A stretch of DNA of 64,000 bases, taken from assembly GCA_018242525.1 (NCBI GenBank), contig JAFEBS010000034.1, forward strand, positions 62,001-126,000. The letters run 5' to 3'. Of the stretch, positions 20,169 to 29,249 are shown piece by piece. Under the pieces are notes generated by a model. The model was not told the DNA's origin. It saw only the letters and a program-made list of their open reading frames with translations, and made no database searches. This stretch comes from Planctomycetota bacterium. Lineage in GTDB: Bacteria; Planctomycetota; Planctomycetia; Planctomycetales; Planctomycetaceae. Numbering within the stretch: the stretch's first letter is position 1; the number at the start of each line of letters is the position of its first letter. A program made the translations under genes and the position numbers.

Positions 20169-20480
20169 GTCCTGCCAATGTACGATGGACAGTCGGGTAG
20201 GATTATTCTCGGAAATTCAGGAAGAGGCCTGAGAAAATCGCCGGGGCATCCGCAAGAATTCCCGGGGCAAAAGGTTCCGTCAACCGGACGCCATTTTTCC
20301 GTCGCCCAATTCGCGGGAATTCACCGTAGCCGAATTCACGAGAATTGACTGTAGCCGAATTCGTGAGAATTCGGGGCTGTTGCCACCCGTGGTTGCTATC
20401 GGGGCTGATGCTACCGACGTCCGCAGTCTCACGACTTCAGATACGAAGCCACCGCCTCGCCGCGTCTGATTCGTGCTCGG
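20169..20480. other. Intergenic region with repeats and the ECF operon promoter
   Basis: About 310 bp. It should hold the promoter of the leftward ECF-sigma operon and the 3' flank of mscL. Its main visible content is a three-copy 25-bp tandem repeat listed separately; no ORF of interest is seen. Confidence 0.6.
20304..20378. repeat. Three tandem 25-bp repeats (GCCGAATTCNNGAGAATT)
   Basis: Units at 20304-20328, 20329-20353 and 20354-20378 follow the pattern GCCGAATTC-ACGAGAATT-NACTGTA. Each unit contains the partly palindromic core GAATTCNNGAGAATTC. The exact 25-bp period suggests tandem duplication. The array sits 136 bp upstream of the ECF sigma gene, so an operator role cannot be excluded. 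Confidence 0.8.
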
Positions 20481-20948
20481 CTACTTGACCGCCGAACCGG
20501 GCTGTTGCAGCAGATCCCGAATTTCCGTCAACAGCTTTTCTGTCGTCGTCGGCGGAGGGGGAGCCGCTGGAGTCACTTCGCCCCGATCAATCCGCTTCTG
20601 CAACTCGTTCATCGCCTTGATCATCAGGAATACACAGAACGCAATCACCAGAAAATCAAACGTTGTCTGCAGGAATTGCCCATAGTTGATTGTGGCGGGC
20701 GGCAACTTCTCCGTAACGAACTGCCCCAAGTTGACAGGATCCGGAAGACGGATTTCCTTTTCCGGCAGAGTGAACTTGAGTTCCGTAAACTTCACGCCGC
20801 CGATGATATAGCCAATCGGAGGCATCAAGACATCCGCCACCAGTGAATTGACAATCTTGGTGAATGCTCCGCCCATGATCAGGCCGACGGCCAGATCGAC
20901 GACGTTTCCCCGCTGGATGAACTTCCGAAACTCCGAGATAATCTGCAT
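20481..20948 (-). CDS. mscL: Large-conductance mechanosensitive channel
   Basis: A 155-residue homopentameric inner-membrane channel that opens under membrane tension to release solutes during hypo-osmotic shock. It begins MQIISEFRKFIQRGNVVDLA, followed by TM1 (VGLIMGGAFTKIVNSLVADV with LMPPIGY). The periplasmic loop and TM2 (FDFLVIAFCVFLMIKAMNEL) follow, then the C-terminal amphipathic helix (TTEKLLTEIRDLL). The cytosolic linker is Pro-rich (TPAAPPPPTT). Length is normal for the family. It is 32 bp downstream of the FlgG-like gene on the same strand. Confidence 0.96.
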   Translation of the reverse strand: MQIISEFRKFIQRGNVVDLAVGLIMGGAFTKIVNSLVADVLMPPIGYIIGGVKFTELKFTLPEKEIRLPDPVNLGQFVTEKLPPATINYGQFLQTTFDFLVIAFCVFLMIKAMNELQKRIDRGEVTPAAPPPPTTTEKLLTEIRDLLQQPGSAVK

Positions 20949-20980
20949 GTTATTCTCCGACGATTCCGCTGGCGACCACG

Positions 20981-22360
20981 CTATCGCGACCGGGGTTCCT
21001 GGCCGCTGGCGGTCACCGGGCGGCTGACCGAGGGAAACGATTTCAGGATTGTCTGCCAGCTTTCAATTTCTGCCAGTTCCTCGTCCGCGTCCACGTTGGA
21101 CTGTTCCAGACAGCTTTGCAGAATACCACCACGACCACCCTCCATCGGGACGGCCGCTTCCGCCTTTCCAGAAGCATCTGTGGGGCTCAGCAGCGTTCCG
21201 CCAATGGGACGCAAACGGTGAGGGCTGGGGAATTGCGCCAGCACCAGTTGCCCGATCGCGACGGGGACTTCATCAGAGCGGGTCAGCACCGAAACGGTTC
21301 CATCGGCCGCAACCTGGATCTCGCTAGCGTCTGCAGGAACTGTCATGACCGGTTCCACGACCGCCCCGTCCGCCACCGTCAGGCATATCCGTCGCTGGGC
21401 ATCCAGCACCATCGCACCACAACGCGTATAAATCGTTTCGTTGTTTCGAGTGGCAACGAAGAACCCAGCGCCATCGATCGCCAGATCCAGTTCACGTCTT
21501 GTCTGCTGCAGTTTTCCCTGCTTCAGATCCAGCAGGGATGGTCCGAGACGACAGCCGTCGACATGCATGGAATTCCACTGAGTCGGATTGGGATCGACCG
21601 GATCAGCATCCGCGGTTTCCGTTGGCCAATCCACTCCATACGCATCCACCAGCATGACTCGCAATCGCTTGAATCCCGGCGTCGTCGAATTGGCGAGATT
21701 GTGGCGGTCAATCGAGCAGGCCTGCTCCAGCGCCGCCATCGTTGGCACCCAGTCGGGCAGCGGCTGACGTCGAATCTGCGAGACCGGGTCAGCCGTCAAC
21801 TCGACCAGATGCGGAGCCGGAACCGACTGTGCCAGATCCTTCCGGTGCAGCGCACGCGGCAACGATCGAAGTTGCTTCCTGACCTGCAACAGATCCCGGA
21901 CAACTCCTGCGGGCAGAGATTTCAGCTCTTCAAACCAGATATCCCGTTCTTCGACGGACGATCCCGAAAGTTCGTCATCAATCACCTTCCGGACGGCATT
22001 GGGGCGGGCTGACTTTGGCGCTTTTGCCGTAGCATCATCTTCGCCGAGAGGGGCGGGGACCGGGTTCAGTTTGTCGGGATTGCTGGAATCGCCTGTTTCG
22101 GATGTCTCCAACGCTGCCGTCACAGCGGACAGCGGACGGGCATAACCGACTTCTTCATCCAGACACCGCGGGATCGCCGAGATTTCGGACGCTGGTTCGG
22201 TTGCGGGGAAGTCCAGGAACAGGGGCGTCGCAGACGCTTCTGCCGTCGCTGCCTGTCGATGGGAAAGTCGCCCAAAGTGAGAGTGGACAGCATAGTTGGC
22301 GACAACCGACGCCAAAACGGCAAGTGCAGCCACAGTCCCCGTGTGACGGGTCCATCCCAT
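20981..22360 (-). CDS. Membrane-anchored FlgG-like (flagellar hook/rod) orphan protein
   Basis: About 459 residues from MGWTRHTG, with GGGAG 7 nt upstream. Residues 8-25 form a single membrane anchor or uncleaved signal. About 180 residues of unrecognised linker and helical sequence follow. Then comes a flagellar rod-type motif (PTMAALEQACSIDRHNLANS, then TPGFKRL, about 206-233). FlgG-like central sequence follows (GKLQQTRRELDLAIDGAGFF at 282-301; YTRCGAMVLDAQRRI; VPADASEIQVAADGTVSV at 341-358). The C-terminal family motif is present too (LVLAQFPSPHRLRPIGG; GGILQSCLEQSNVDADEEL at 411-429). All FlgG landmarks are in order, yet no other flagellar gene is nearby and a membrane-anchored extension is not normal for FlgG. 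Repurposing as an envelope protein is inference. Confidence 0.8.
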   Translation of the reverse strand: MGWTRHTGTVAALAVLASVVANYAVHSHFGRLSHRQAATAEASATPLFLDFPATEPASEISAIPRCLDEEVGYARPLSAVTAALETSETGDSSNPDKLNPVPAPLGEDDATAKAPKSARPNAVRKVIDDELSGSSVEERDIWFEELKSLPAGVVRDLLQVRKQLRSLPRALHRKDLAQSVPAPHLVELTADPVSQIRRQPLPDWVPTMAALEQACSIDRHNLANSTTPGFKRLRVMLVDAYGVDWPTETADADPVDPNPTQWNSMHVDGCRLGPSLLDLKQGKLQQTRRELDLAIDGAGFFVATRNNETIYTRCGAMVLDAQRRICLTVADGAVVEPVMTVPADASEIQVAADGTVSVLTRSDEVPVAIGQLVLAQFPSPHRLRPIGGTLLSPTDASGKAEAAVPMEGGRGGILQSCLEQSNVDADEELAEIESWQTILKSFPSVSRPVTASGQEPRSR

Positions 22361-22656
22361 CGTCGACTCCCTTCGACGTGATCCCAGGCAGCAATGGGAT
22401 TTTCCATCGCTGCCAACAGTCCGTATCTTCCCCAACCAAGGTGGCGAAACAGTAGCCGAAACGAAAGCCTTCGGCAAGATGCACCTGAACGACGAACACA
22501 CCCGGCGGCACGGTCACAGAAAATAACCGTGCCATCCCGACTGAACCGGGGATCGCCACTCACCAACAGATGCCAGTCCCATGACCACCGCAATTGTTGC
22601 GATCCGCTTCCATCGCGCTTCGCATCTTCAGTCGTTTCGTCACTCAAACCAGCGAC

Positions 22657-22989
22657 TTAGTAGGCTCCCAACGCTTTTCGGTCACCGCGGAACTGGTTGT
22701 ACAGGGTGGCGGATCGTGTCTGGACGGGGACCAGCCCGGGATTTGCAACCGGCGCTCCCGGTTCATACGAAAAGCTCTGATAACCACCAGGTGCTTGCGC
22801 CGTGGAAGGCGGCATCGGTGCGGTGGTTGGTGCCGCCGGTGTCATGGGCGCTGCATTGTTGCAGCACGGAGTGGCCTGGCAGCAGGTCCTTCGCGGAGCG
22901 CGGCAACATCGTCGTCCCGCAAACGCGTTATCGCCAACGAAGCTTAAACTTACGACCGCCAATGCTGCCATCAAAACGGTTTTCGTCAT
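22657..22989 (-). CDS. Small secreted Cys-rich protein
   Basis: About 110 residues from MTKTVLMAALAVVS, with AAAGG roughly 10 nt upstream. A clear signal peptide ends near NAFA. The mature part starts with three CC pairs within 18 residues (RRCCRAP, RTCCQATPCCNN), followed by an Ala/Pro/Thr-rich low-complexity stretch and a C-terminal YEPGAPVANPG segment. Small CC-rich exported proteins of this type are frequent in planctomycetes and uncharacterised. Disulfide cross-linking in the cell wall is an inference. Confidence 0.65.
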   Translation of the reverse strand: MTKTVLMAALAVVSLSFVGDNAFAGRRCCRAPRRTCCQATPCCNNAAPMTPAAPTTAPMPPSTAQAPGGYQSFSYEPGAPVANPGLVPVQTRSATLYNQFRGDRKALGAY

Positions 22990-23174
22990 GGTGCTCTGCC
23001 TTTCAATCTGGGAGTGACACAGACTCCGAACCTTGGAGCGCACTCAAAGACTAGCGCGCCGAGGCTCAGGCGGCAATATAATTTCGTTAAGTTCAGCAAC
23101 GGACCCCACTCGACAGAAAGCTGACGGGTCTGACGCTTTGGAAGGAGTGCGAATTTCCCTGAGTTAGGGTTTCA

Positions 23175-23187
23175 CCACAGGCTGCTA
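23175..23187 (-). repeat. TAGCAGCCTGTGG repeat end, forming a stop codon
   Basis: On the minus strand this reads TAGCAGCCTGTGG, identical to the outer 13 bases of the palindrome at 32239-32342. Its first three bases are the stop codon of the leftward metallopeptidase gene. A third copy of these bases lies at 34440-34452. The opposite arm is not recognisable here. Confidence 0.7.
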
Positions 23188-24102
23188 GGGAGCGACGGCA
23201 ACAGTGGACGCCTTCCCAACCTGAATTGGCAAGCTGACAAAGCTCATGGCAGCGGGCTGCCGGACCCATTCGTTCCATTCCCGTTGCAACGTCCCAACAC
23301 CGTTCAGGGAATAATGTTGCAGCAACGCATTGTCCATGCCTTCAACGACAGAATCCGCCACAAAATCTGCGAACTTCGCAGGGGTGGATTTGCGGACGAG
23401 AAACGACGTCAATCCGACGCTCTGGCTATAAAACGCGTCTCGAAACTGAGGCTGCGGAAGGCGATTCATTTGCGTCAGATCGACCATCGACAGTGTTGGA
23501 CCTTGAGCGAGAACTGAACGCAGATTTTCCAGTCGTTCCTGCGATTTATCCGCGGACTCGCTGAGCATCGCAATTCCTTCATCGGCCCAACGTGGCAGAG
23601 CGTGGCCGCCAAATCGTTCTCCGAGAACGACATGCGTCAACTCGTGAGGCAGGGCGGCATTGGACCAGTCGCTGGCATCTGCCCGCACGTCGATTCGTCG
23701 CTGTACCGTGCGCCCCTGGTCAAAGTTCATGATTGTGGACCCGACCGACACGTCACCCGGGCGACGCAGCGCCTGGTTGTAGGCGGTTCGATCCGGATGA
23801 ACCAGAACTTCGCACTTGGGAACCCACGCTTCGGGAGCAGGCTCAGAAATCCAGGTCGTTCGCAATCGATTTCGCCACGTTTCGCAGCTTTCGGCCAACA
23901 ACCGGGCATCGCTCTCGGGCAATTGAGACCAGCACCGAAAGCTGGGGGATTCGACCAGGATCCAGGCTCCCGATCGTTTCACAGTCAGTGAAACTGCGGC
24001 AGGTTCCTGTGTTGCCGCCACTTCCGATTCGGCCAACGCCGACTGAATTGCGACCAGCCCAAACAGGCTCAGCCAGCAGACTCGTCGGAACTGTTCAGCC
24101 AT
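23185..24102 (-). CDS. Exported metallopeptidase-like protein (peptidase MA / DUF1570 type)
   Basis: A 305-residue protein with an N-terminal signal peptide (CWLSLFGLVAIQSALAES). The HExxH zinc motif is ALPHELTHVVLGERF (about residue 152), followed by LPRWADEGIAML, whose Glu is the likely third zinc ligand, as in gluzincins of the peptidase MA family. Upstream is VLVHPDRTAYNQALRRPGDV, typical of DUF1570-like planctomycete proteins. Substrate is unknown. The stop codon TAG is the first triplet of an intergenic repeat motif, so the C-terminus may have been set by repeat insertion. Confidence 0.8.
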   Translation of the reverse strand: MAEQFRRVCWLSLFGLVAIQSALAESEVAATQEPAAVSLTVKRSGAWILVESPSFRCWSQLPESDARLLAESCETWRNRLRTTWISEPAPEAWVPKCEVLVHPDRTAYNQALRRPGDVSVGSTIMNFDQGRTVQRRIDVRADASDWSNAALPHELTHVVLGERFGGHALPRWADEGIAMLSESADKSQERLENLRSVLAQGPTLSMVDLTQMNRLPQPQFRDAFYSQSVGLTSFLVRKSTPAKFADFVADSVVEGMDNALLQHYSLNGVGTLQREWNEWVRQPAAMSFVSLPIQVGKASTVAVAP

Positions 24103-24399
24103 CGGATTTCCTCAAGGTTGGCAGCGGCTACAATCTGGCCCTGAGGAATCCCTATGGAAAACGGTGTGCCGAAGACGTTTTTATTTCCTGAGCAAATGCG
24201 CAAGGCTGTATTTTATCGTCAGTTACAATTCACAGAAGCGGCGGTATGCCGAATGCCGTGCGGAGGAACGACTGCTCAACAGACGGGCGGGACTGCCAGA
24301 ACTCTGCACAGCGTCAAACGCCAAGATTTGCAAACCACCCGAGGCTTGGTTGCTACAGTGACTCGCTTGAGATGAATCCAGCCAGAAAGAATCGAAGCT
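24103..24399. other. Intergenic region between divergent genes
   Basis: About 297 bp between the leftward metallopeptidase and the rightward flavodoxin. Composition is more AT-rich in the first 100 bp (TATTTTATCGTCAG), a plausible promoter zone. I see no repeat or credible gene. Confidence 0.5.
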
Positions 24400-24930
24400 A
24401 TGGGTCAATCCAATGAGGGTCCGACAGCGGGCAGTGTCTGCCGTACGCTGATCATCTGCAAATCCGTACATCATCAGAACACGGCTGCGATCGCCCGTGC
24501 ATTGGCGACCGTCCTTCACGCCGAGGTACGTGCTCCGGAACACGTGTCAATTGACGAGATCTCAAACTACGACATCATTGGATTCGGCTCGGGAATCTAC
24601 TTCGGACAGTTCCATTCGGCACTGCGTCATTGGGCTCGCCAATTGCCGGATGAACCGCGTTCGCTGCGTCGGGCGATTCTGTTCTCCACATCAGGACTTT
24701 CGTGGTTGTGGCGCATCTGGCACTGGCCATTCCGTCGCTTGCTGCGACGAAAGGGGTTTGCGGTGATCGGCGAATTCCACTGCCGCGGTTTCGATACAGT
24801 CGGTCCGTTGTGGCTGTTGGGCGGCCTGAATCGTCATCATCCCGATGCGCGCGACCTCGCTCAAGCGACAGAGTTTGCTCGGCAAATGAACCTTGCACGT
24901 CCAGATCTGGCACGAGTTGGCACCGAATGA
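24400..24930 (+). CDS. Flavodoxin-domain protein
   Basis: A 176-residue protein with a flavodoxin-like fold. RTLIICKSVHHQNTAAIARAL is the beta1/phosphate-loop region that binds FMN phosphate. YDIIGFGSGIYFGQFHSAL and ILFSTSGLSW are the further flavin-contact strands. The layout resembles Flavodoxin_5/HemG-like proteins that pass electrons to partner oxidases. It appears monocistronic. No partner is evident in the neighbourhood. Confidence 0.8.
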   Translation: MGQSNEGPTAGSVCRTLIICKSVHHQNTAAIARALATVLHAEVRAPEHVSIDEISNYDIIGFGSGIYFGQFHSALRHWARQLPDEPRSLRRAILFSTSGLSWLWRIWHWPFRRLLRRKGFAVIGEFHCRGFDTVGPLWLLGGLNRHHPDARDLAQATEFARQMNLARPDLARVGTE

Positions 24931-25468
24931 GATCTGCAATCAAAAAAGGCCGCCCGAAGGCGACCTTCCCAGCGGCCCCGTGAGCGTGCGGATCGCGATT
25001 CCCCATCAGCAGGATTTGAGGTGAAGACCTTCGGGACACGCCCGGGCGAACCTTCAAACCGGATCTACGAAATCCGCCCCCGGTCGCGGGGCCACTTGGC
25101 TGACTTGAGACTTCCTCATAGGCACCTCCACTTCTCGCGGAGCCACTACCGACGGAGGAGAGTCTGGGGCACTCATTTCCGAGTGCTTTCTCTTGCTTCC
25201 TCCATTAACTACTACGCCAGAATTGGCATTCACGGGGGAAAGAATCACGCGGATTTTCAGAGCCGCCGACCAGTCGTGTTGCGGCAGCAGAAGATCACCG
25301 ATAGCTTACGAAAATCACGCCGTGCGTTTCGCAACCCGGGAAGCGGATGATTGGACGAAGAACATGGAGTATTCCAGGGGGCCGAGGCACGCAGAAGCAT
25401 TTCTGAATGGGGCTCATAGGTGCCCCTCGTTCGCACGACGGGCAAGGAACGACGACTGGAGCTTCGCG
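24931..25468. other. 538-bp intergenic region
   Basis: It lies between the flavodoxin gene and the second DUF1549 gene. A weak hairpin (AAGGCCGCCCGAAGGCGACCTT, one mismatch) lies shortly after the flavodoxin stop and may terminate it. Several short frames cross the rest, but none has a supported start or recognisable product. The promoter of the DUF1549/DUF1501 pair is expected in the distal part. Confidence 0.45.
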
Positions 25469-27652
25469 ATGTTGGTGCCGTGGCGAACAGGGTTTAGATT
25501 CCGATGGCTGACTGTCGCCGTGTTGAGCGTCTTGAATCATTCTGTATTCGCTGCGGAACCGTTGACGACCGAACAGTCCCGATTCGAAAAGTCTGTGGGT
25601 CCGCTGCTGATCGCCAGGTGCGTGGCCTGCCATTCGGGAAGCGAATCCAAAGGGAGCCTGGATCTGACCACCCGCGATCAATTGATCAAAGGCGGTGAAA
25701 ACGGCCCCGCCCTCGCCCCTGGCATGCTGGAGAGGAGCCTGATCTGGCAACGGATTTTGGCGGAGGAAATGCCCCCCAAACATCCGCTGTCCGCCGCCGA
25801 GAAGGCGACGATTCAGGAGTGGATTCAGACCGGAGCGACTTGGTCCGGCGGTCCCCTCGATCCGCTCCAGGTCAGCACCGATCAGCGCGCCGGGTTCGAC
25901 TGGTGGTCATTGCAGCCGATCCGGCAGGTCGCCCCTCCTGCGGTCCACGACGTGGGGTACCTGCGACAGCCCGTCGATGCCTTCATCCAAGCGCAGTTGG
26001 AGCAGCACGGCCTGCAGCCTGCTCAACCCGCCGACCGGCGAGTCCTGATTCGTCGCCTGACATTCGACTTGATCGGTCTCCCTCCGTCCCCCGCGGATGT
26101 CGATGAGTTTGTCAACGAGGCACGGCCGGATGCCGTGGAACGGTTGATCGATCGTCTGCTGGCGTCACCTCATTATGGAGAACGGTGGGCACGACACTGG
26201 CTGGATGTGGTTCGCTTCGGAGAGAGCAACGGATTCGAACGGGACCTGCCGCGGCCGAATGCCTGGCCCTATCGAGACTGGGTCATTCAGGCCCTGAACC
26301 GTGATCTTCCCTATGACGAATTTGTCCGCTGGCAACTGGCGGGAGACATCATCGCTCCCAACGATCCCGACGCGATTCGATCGGTCGGATTCCTGGTCGC
26401 AGGTGCCCACGACACCGTCGTCCCCGTGGTCGATCGGATGCGGGCCCTGATGCGCCAGGATGAACTGGAAGACACGATGGGTGTCGTCGGCCAGACGTTT
26501 CTGGGCCTGACGCTGAACTGTGCCCGCTGTCACGATCACAAGTTCGATCCGATCACCGCGCGCGAGTATTATCAGTTCGCCTCGGCCCTGGCAGGGGTCG
26601 ATCATGGCGAGCGGGAACTGGCAGAGACGAAAACCAAGATCTACTCGGCCATTGCCACTCAGCCACCGCCGATGAAGATTCACAAACGAGGCAGTGTCAG
26701 CATGCTGGGGGACGAAGTCGCTCCGGCGGGATTGCGAGCGGTCCAGGGTCTGGATCCCAGCTTCGGATTAACACCCGATGCGATCGAATCACACCGGCGT
26801 CTGAAGCTGGCGAACTGGGTGACCGACGTTCGCAACCCCCTGTTTTCACGCGTCATGGTCAATCGGATCTGGCACTATCATTTCGGGACCGGACTGGTGG
26901 AGACACCCAGCGACCTGGGATTCAACGGCGGCAAACCGAGTCATCCGGAACTGCTGGAATGGCTGGCGGGCGAATTCGCCGGTGCCGGTTTTGAAGGAAA
27001 CTCACCGCGACTCTCGGTGAAGCGGATGCACCGCCTGCTGCTCAGTTCAGCCACCTATCAGCAGTCGTCGGTGTTCAATGTCGATGCGGCCCGGGGGGAC
27101 GCGGGAAATCGACTGCTGTGGCGCATGAATCCGCACCGCCTGGAAGCAGAAGCCGTTCGTGATGCCATGCTCAGCGTGGCCGGTCAGTTGAATACCGAGA
27201 TCGGTGGGAAGGGGTATGCTGATGTGAACTCGTACTTCTTCAAAGGGACGCAGTTCTATGACCCGATTGATCCGGTGGCGTTCGCCAACAATCGGCGGAC
27301 GGTCTATCGGATGTGGGCACGCGGCGGACGCAGTCCGTTCCTGGACACGTTTGACTGTCCCGATCCCTCTTCGACCACTCCGCGTCGTTCGGCCACGGTC
27401 ACCCCCTTGCAGGCCCTGTCACTGCTGAATCATTCGTTCAGCCTGCGGATGGCAGCGCGATTTGCCGACAGGTTGCTGGCCGAAGCGGGACCCGATCCCA
27501 GGGATCAGGTTCAATGGGCCTACCGCTTGTTGTATGGACGCAACCCCACCGTTGACGAAGCCAGCCTGAGCGAAGCGTTCGTCCAGCGCCAGGGTCGGGA
27601 GGCGTTCTGTCGCGCCATGTGGAATTCGTCCGAGTTCCTGTTTTTGGATTGA
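25469..27652 (+). CDS. DUF1549/DUF1553 protein with PSCyt1-type cytochrome domain
   Basis: About 727 residues. The ATG at 25469 has GGAG 8 nt upstream and opens a signal peptide (RWLTVAVLSVLNHSVFAAEP), whereas the longer upstream frame has no such features. The N-terminal domain carries RCVACHSGSESKGSLDL, a CXXCH haem-binding motif, with Met-containing EEMPPKHPLS as the likely distal region of a cytochrome c-like fold. DUF1549 (about 140-350) ends near NCARCHDHKFDPI, a second CXXCH. DUF1553 covers the C-terminal half (NPLFSRVMVNRIWHYHFGTG, MNPHRLEAEAVRDAML). It is followed after 7 bp by a DUF1501 gene, the usual partner. Confidence 0.93.
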   Translation: MLVPWRTGFRFRWLTVAVLSVLNHSVFAAEPLTTEQSRFEKSVGPLLIARCVACHSGSESKGSLDLTTRDQLIKGGENGPALAPGMLERSLIWQRILAEEMPPKHPLSAAEKATIQEWIQTGATWSGGPLDPLQVSTDQRAGFDWWSLQPIRQVAPPAVHDVGYLRQPVDAFIQAQLEQHGLQPAQPADRRVLIRRLTFDLIGLPPSPADVDEFVNEARPDAVERLIDRLLASPHYGERWARHWLDVVRFGESNGFERDLPRPNAWPYRDWVIQALNRDLPYDEFVRWQLAGDIIAPNDPDAIRSVGFLVAGAHDTVVPVVDRMRALMRQDELEDTMGVVGQTFLGLTLNCARCHDHKFDPITAREYYQFASALAGVDHGERELAETKTKIYSAIATQPPPMKIHKRGSVSMLGDEVAPAGLRAVQGLDPSFGLTPDAIESHRRLKLANWVTDVRNPLFSRVMVNRIWHYHFGTGLVETPSDLGFNGGKPSHPELLEWLAGEFAGAGFEGNSPRLSVKRMHRLLLSSATYQQSSVFNVDAARGDAGNRLLWRMNPHRLEAEAVRDAMLSVAGQLNTEIGGKGYADVNSYFFKGTQFYDPIDPVAFANNRRTVYRMWARGGRSPFLDTFDCPDPSSTTPRRSATVTPLQALSLLNHSFSLRMAARFADRLLAEAGPDPRDQVQWAYRLLYGRNPTVDEASLSEAFVQRQGREAFCRAMWNSSEFLFLD

Positions 27653-27659
27653 AGACATC

Positions 27660-29141
27660 ATGCCAGTGAATCCGGAACCAGCCGTGCGGAATGAGCCGAT
27701 CCAACCGGCGACGCGTCGTGATTTCCTGTCGTGGTCCGCGCACGGATTGACGATGTCGGCCCTGCTGCATCTGCTGCAGCGCGATGGCGCCCGCGCGGCG
27801 GGAACTGCGGCTGAGGCCGCCGATCCGCCACCTCATCTGCCCGCCAGGTGCAAACGCGTCATTCACATCTTCCTGTGCGGCGGACTCAGCCATCTCGATT
27901 CTTTCGATTACAAGCCGCAACTCGAGAAGTATCACGGCAAACCACTCCCTTCGGAAGAAAAGCCGGAAACATTCTTTGGCAAGATCGGCCTGCTGCGCAA
28001 GAACGACTGGGACTTCAAACAACGAGGCGAAAGTGGATTGTGGGTGTCGGAACTGTTCCCGCATCTGGCCGGGGTCGCCGATGAATTGACCGTCATCAAT
28101 TCGATGATTGCCGATTCCGCCAATCACACACCGGCCACCTTCCAGGCGAACACGGGGTTTCGCCTGAACGGATTTCCGGTTCTGGGTTCGTGGCTGTCGT
28201 ACGGCATGGGCTGTGAAACGGACGACCTGCCCGCCTTCATCGTGCTTCCCGATCCGCGCGGCCTGCCCGCTGGCAGCACGATCAACTGGACGAACGGTTT
28301 CCTCCCGGCACGGCACCAGGGAGTCGCCTTCCGAACCAAGGGGCAACCGATCGAAGACCTGTTTCCTGAATGGGGCGATCGATCCGCCGAGCATACGCAG
28401 GCGTCGGAACAGGAGATCCGCGATTTCGTCGCCGAAATCAATCGCCGGCATCAGGCTTCGCGCCCGGAAAGCGATCTGACGGCACGCATCAAGAGCTACG
28501 AACTGGCGGCCAGGATGCAACTCTCGATCCCTCACGTGACGGATCTGTCCGGCGAAACCGAGGCAACTCAAGTGGCCTATGGTCTGAAGCGAGAAGAAAC
28601 CGCGGAATTCGGACGCAGTTGCCTGCTGGCCCGACGATTGCTGGAACAGGGTGTCCGGTTCGTACTGTTGTTCGCGGGAGGCTCGTTCGGGTCGCCGCGC
28701 ATCAACTGGGACGGCCACGAGAACATGAAAGAAAATCACGCTCAGGAAGCGTTACGTGTGGATCAACCAACGGCGGCATTGCTGCGTGACATGCGGCAAC
28801 GAGGCCTGCTCGACGACACGCTGGTCCTGTTCACCACCGAGTTTGGGCGTACGCCGTTCACGCAGTCCGAGGCCAACACGGTGGGTGGCGGACGCGACCA
28901 CAACATGTATGGCTTCAGTGTCTGGATGGCGGGCGGCGGTCTGAAGCACGGCATCAGTTACGGAGCCACCGACGACGTCGGCTGGAAATCCGTCGACCGC
29001 CCCGTCTACTGGCACGACTTCCACGCCACGGTCCTGCACCTGCTGGGCATCGACCACACGCGGCTGACCTACTACCACAACGGAATCTCGCGCCGCTTGA
29101 CGAATGTGCATGGCGAAGTTGTTCATGACATCCTGGCCTAA
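27660..29141 (+). CDS. DUF1501 protein with Tat signal
   Basis: A 493-residue partner of the preceding DUF1549/1553 protein. The N-terminal TRRDFLSWSAHGLTMSALL is a twin-arginine export signal. Typical DUF1501 features are HIFLCGGLSHLDSFDYKP, HTPATFQANTGFRLNGFPVL, LLFAGGSFGSPRINWDGHEN, FTTEFGRTPFTQ and GGGRDHNMYGFSVWMAGGG. The His/Asp-rich motifs fit an alkaline-phosphatase-superfamily metal site. The pair is repeated widely in planctomycetes and its substrate is unknown. Confidence 0.93.
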   Translation: MPVNPEPAVRNEPIQPATRRDFLSWSAHGLTMSALLHLLQRDGARAAGTAAEAADPPPHLPARCKRVIHIFLCGGLSHLDSFDYKPQLEKYHGKPLPSEEKPETFFGKIGLLRKNDWDFKQRGESGLWVSELFPHLAGVADELTVINSMIADSANHTPATFQANTGFRLNGFPVLGSWLSYGMGCETDDLPAFIVLPDPRGLPAGSTINWTNGFLPARHQGVAFRTKGQPIEDLFPEWGDRSAEHTQASEQEIRDFVAEINRRHQASRPESDLTARIKSYELAARMQLSIPHVTDLSGETEATQVAYGLKREETAEFGRSCLLARRLLEQGVRFVLLFAGGSFGSPRINWDGHENMKENHAQEALRVDQPTAALLRDMRQRGLLDDTLVLFTTEFGRTPFTQSEANTVGGGRDHNMYGFSVWMAGGGLKHGISYGATDDVGWKSVDRPVYWHDFHATVLHLLGIDHTRLTYYHNGISRRLTNVHGEVVHDILA

Positions 29142-29168
29142 ATAGTGTTGCGTGAACCTGGACATTAG

Positions 29169-29249
29169 TAGCCCGACGCGCGAGCGAGGGATTCGTCGAT
29201 GCGTGTCCAACTTGCCGATCCCTCGCTTGCACGCTTGCGCGTCGGGCTA
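29169..29249. repeat. Imperfect palindrome of the GCCCGACGCGCG family
   Basis: The left arm (TAGCCCGACGCGCGAGCGAG, from 29169) pairs with a right arm ending at 29249 that contains an extra 8 bp (TTGCACGC). The preceding GTTGCGTGAACC is repeated before the truncated copy at 32787-32805 as GTTGCATGAACC, so the unit extends beyond the palindrome. It lies just after the DUF1501 stop and could terminate that transcript. Confidence 0.8.

Noticed and set aside
24154..24375. 73-codon frame between the metallopeptidase and flavodoxin genes
   Set aside because: No start signals, and composition does not resemble neighbouring proteins.
25054..25248. Leftward 64-codon frame upstream of the DUF1549 gene
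   Set aside because: GTG start without ribosome-binding site and no recognisable protein features.
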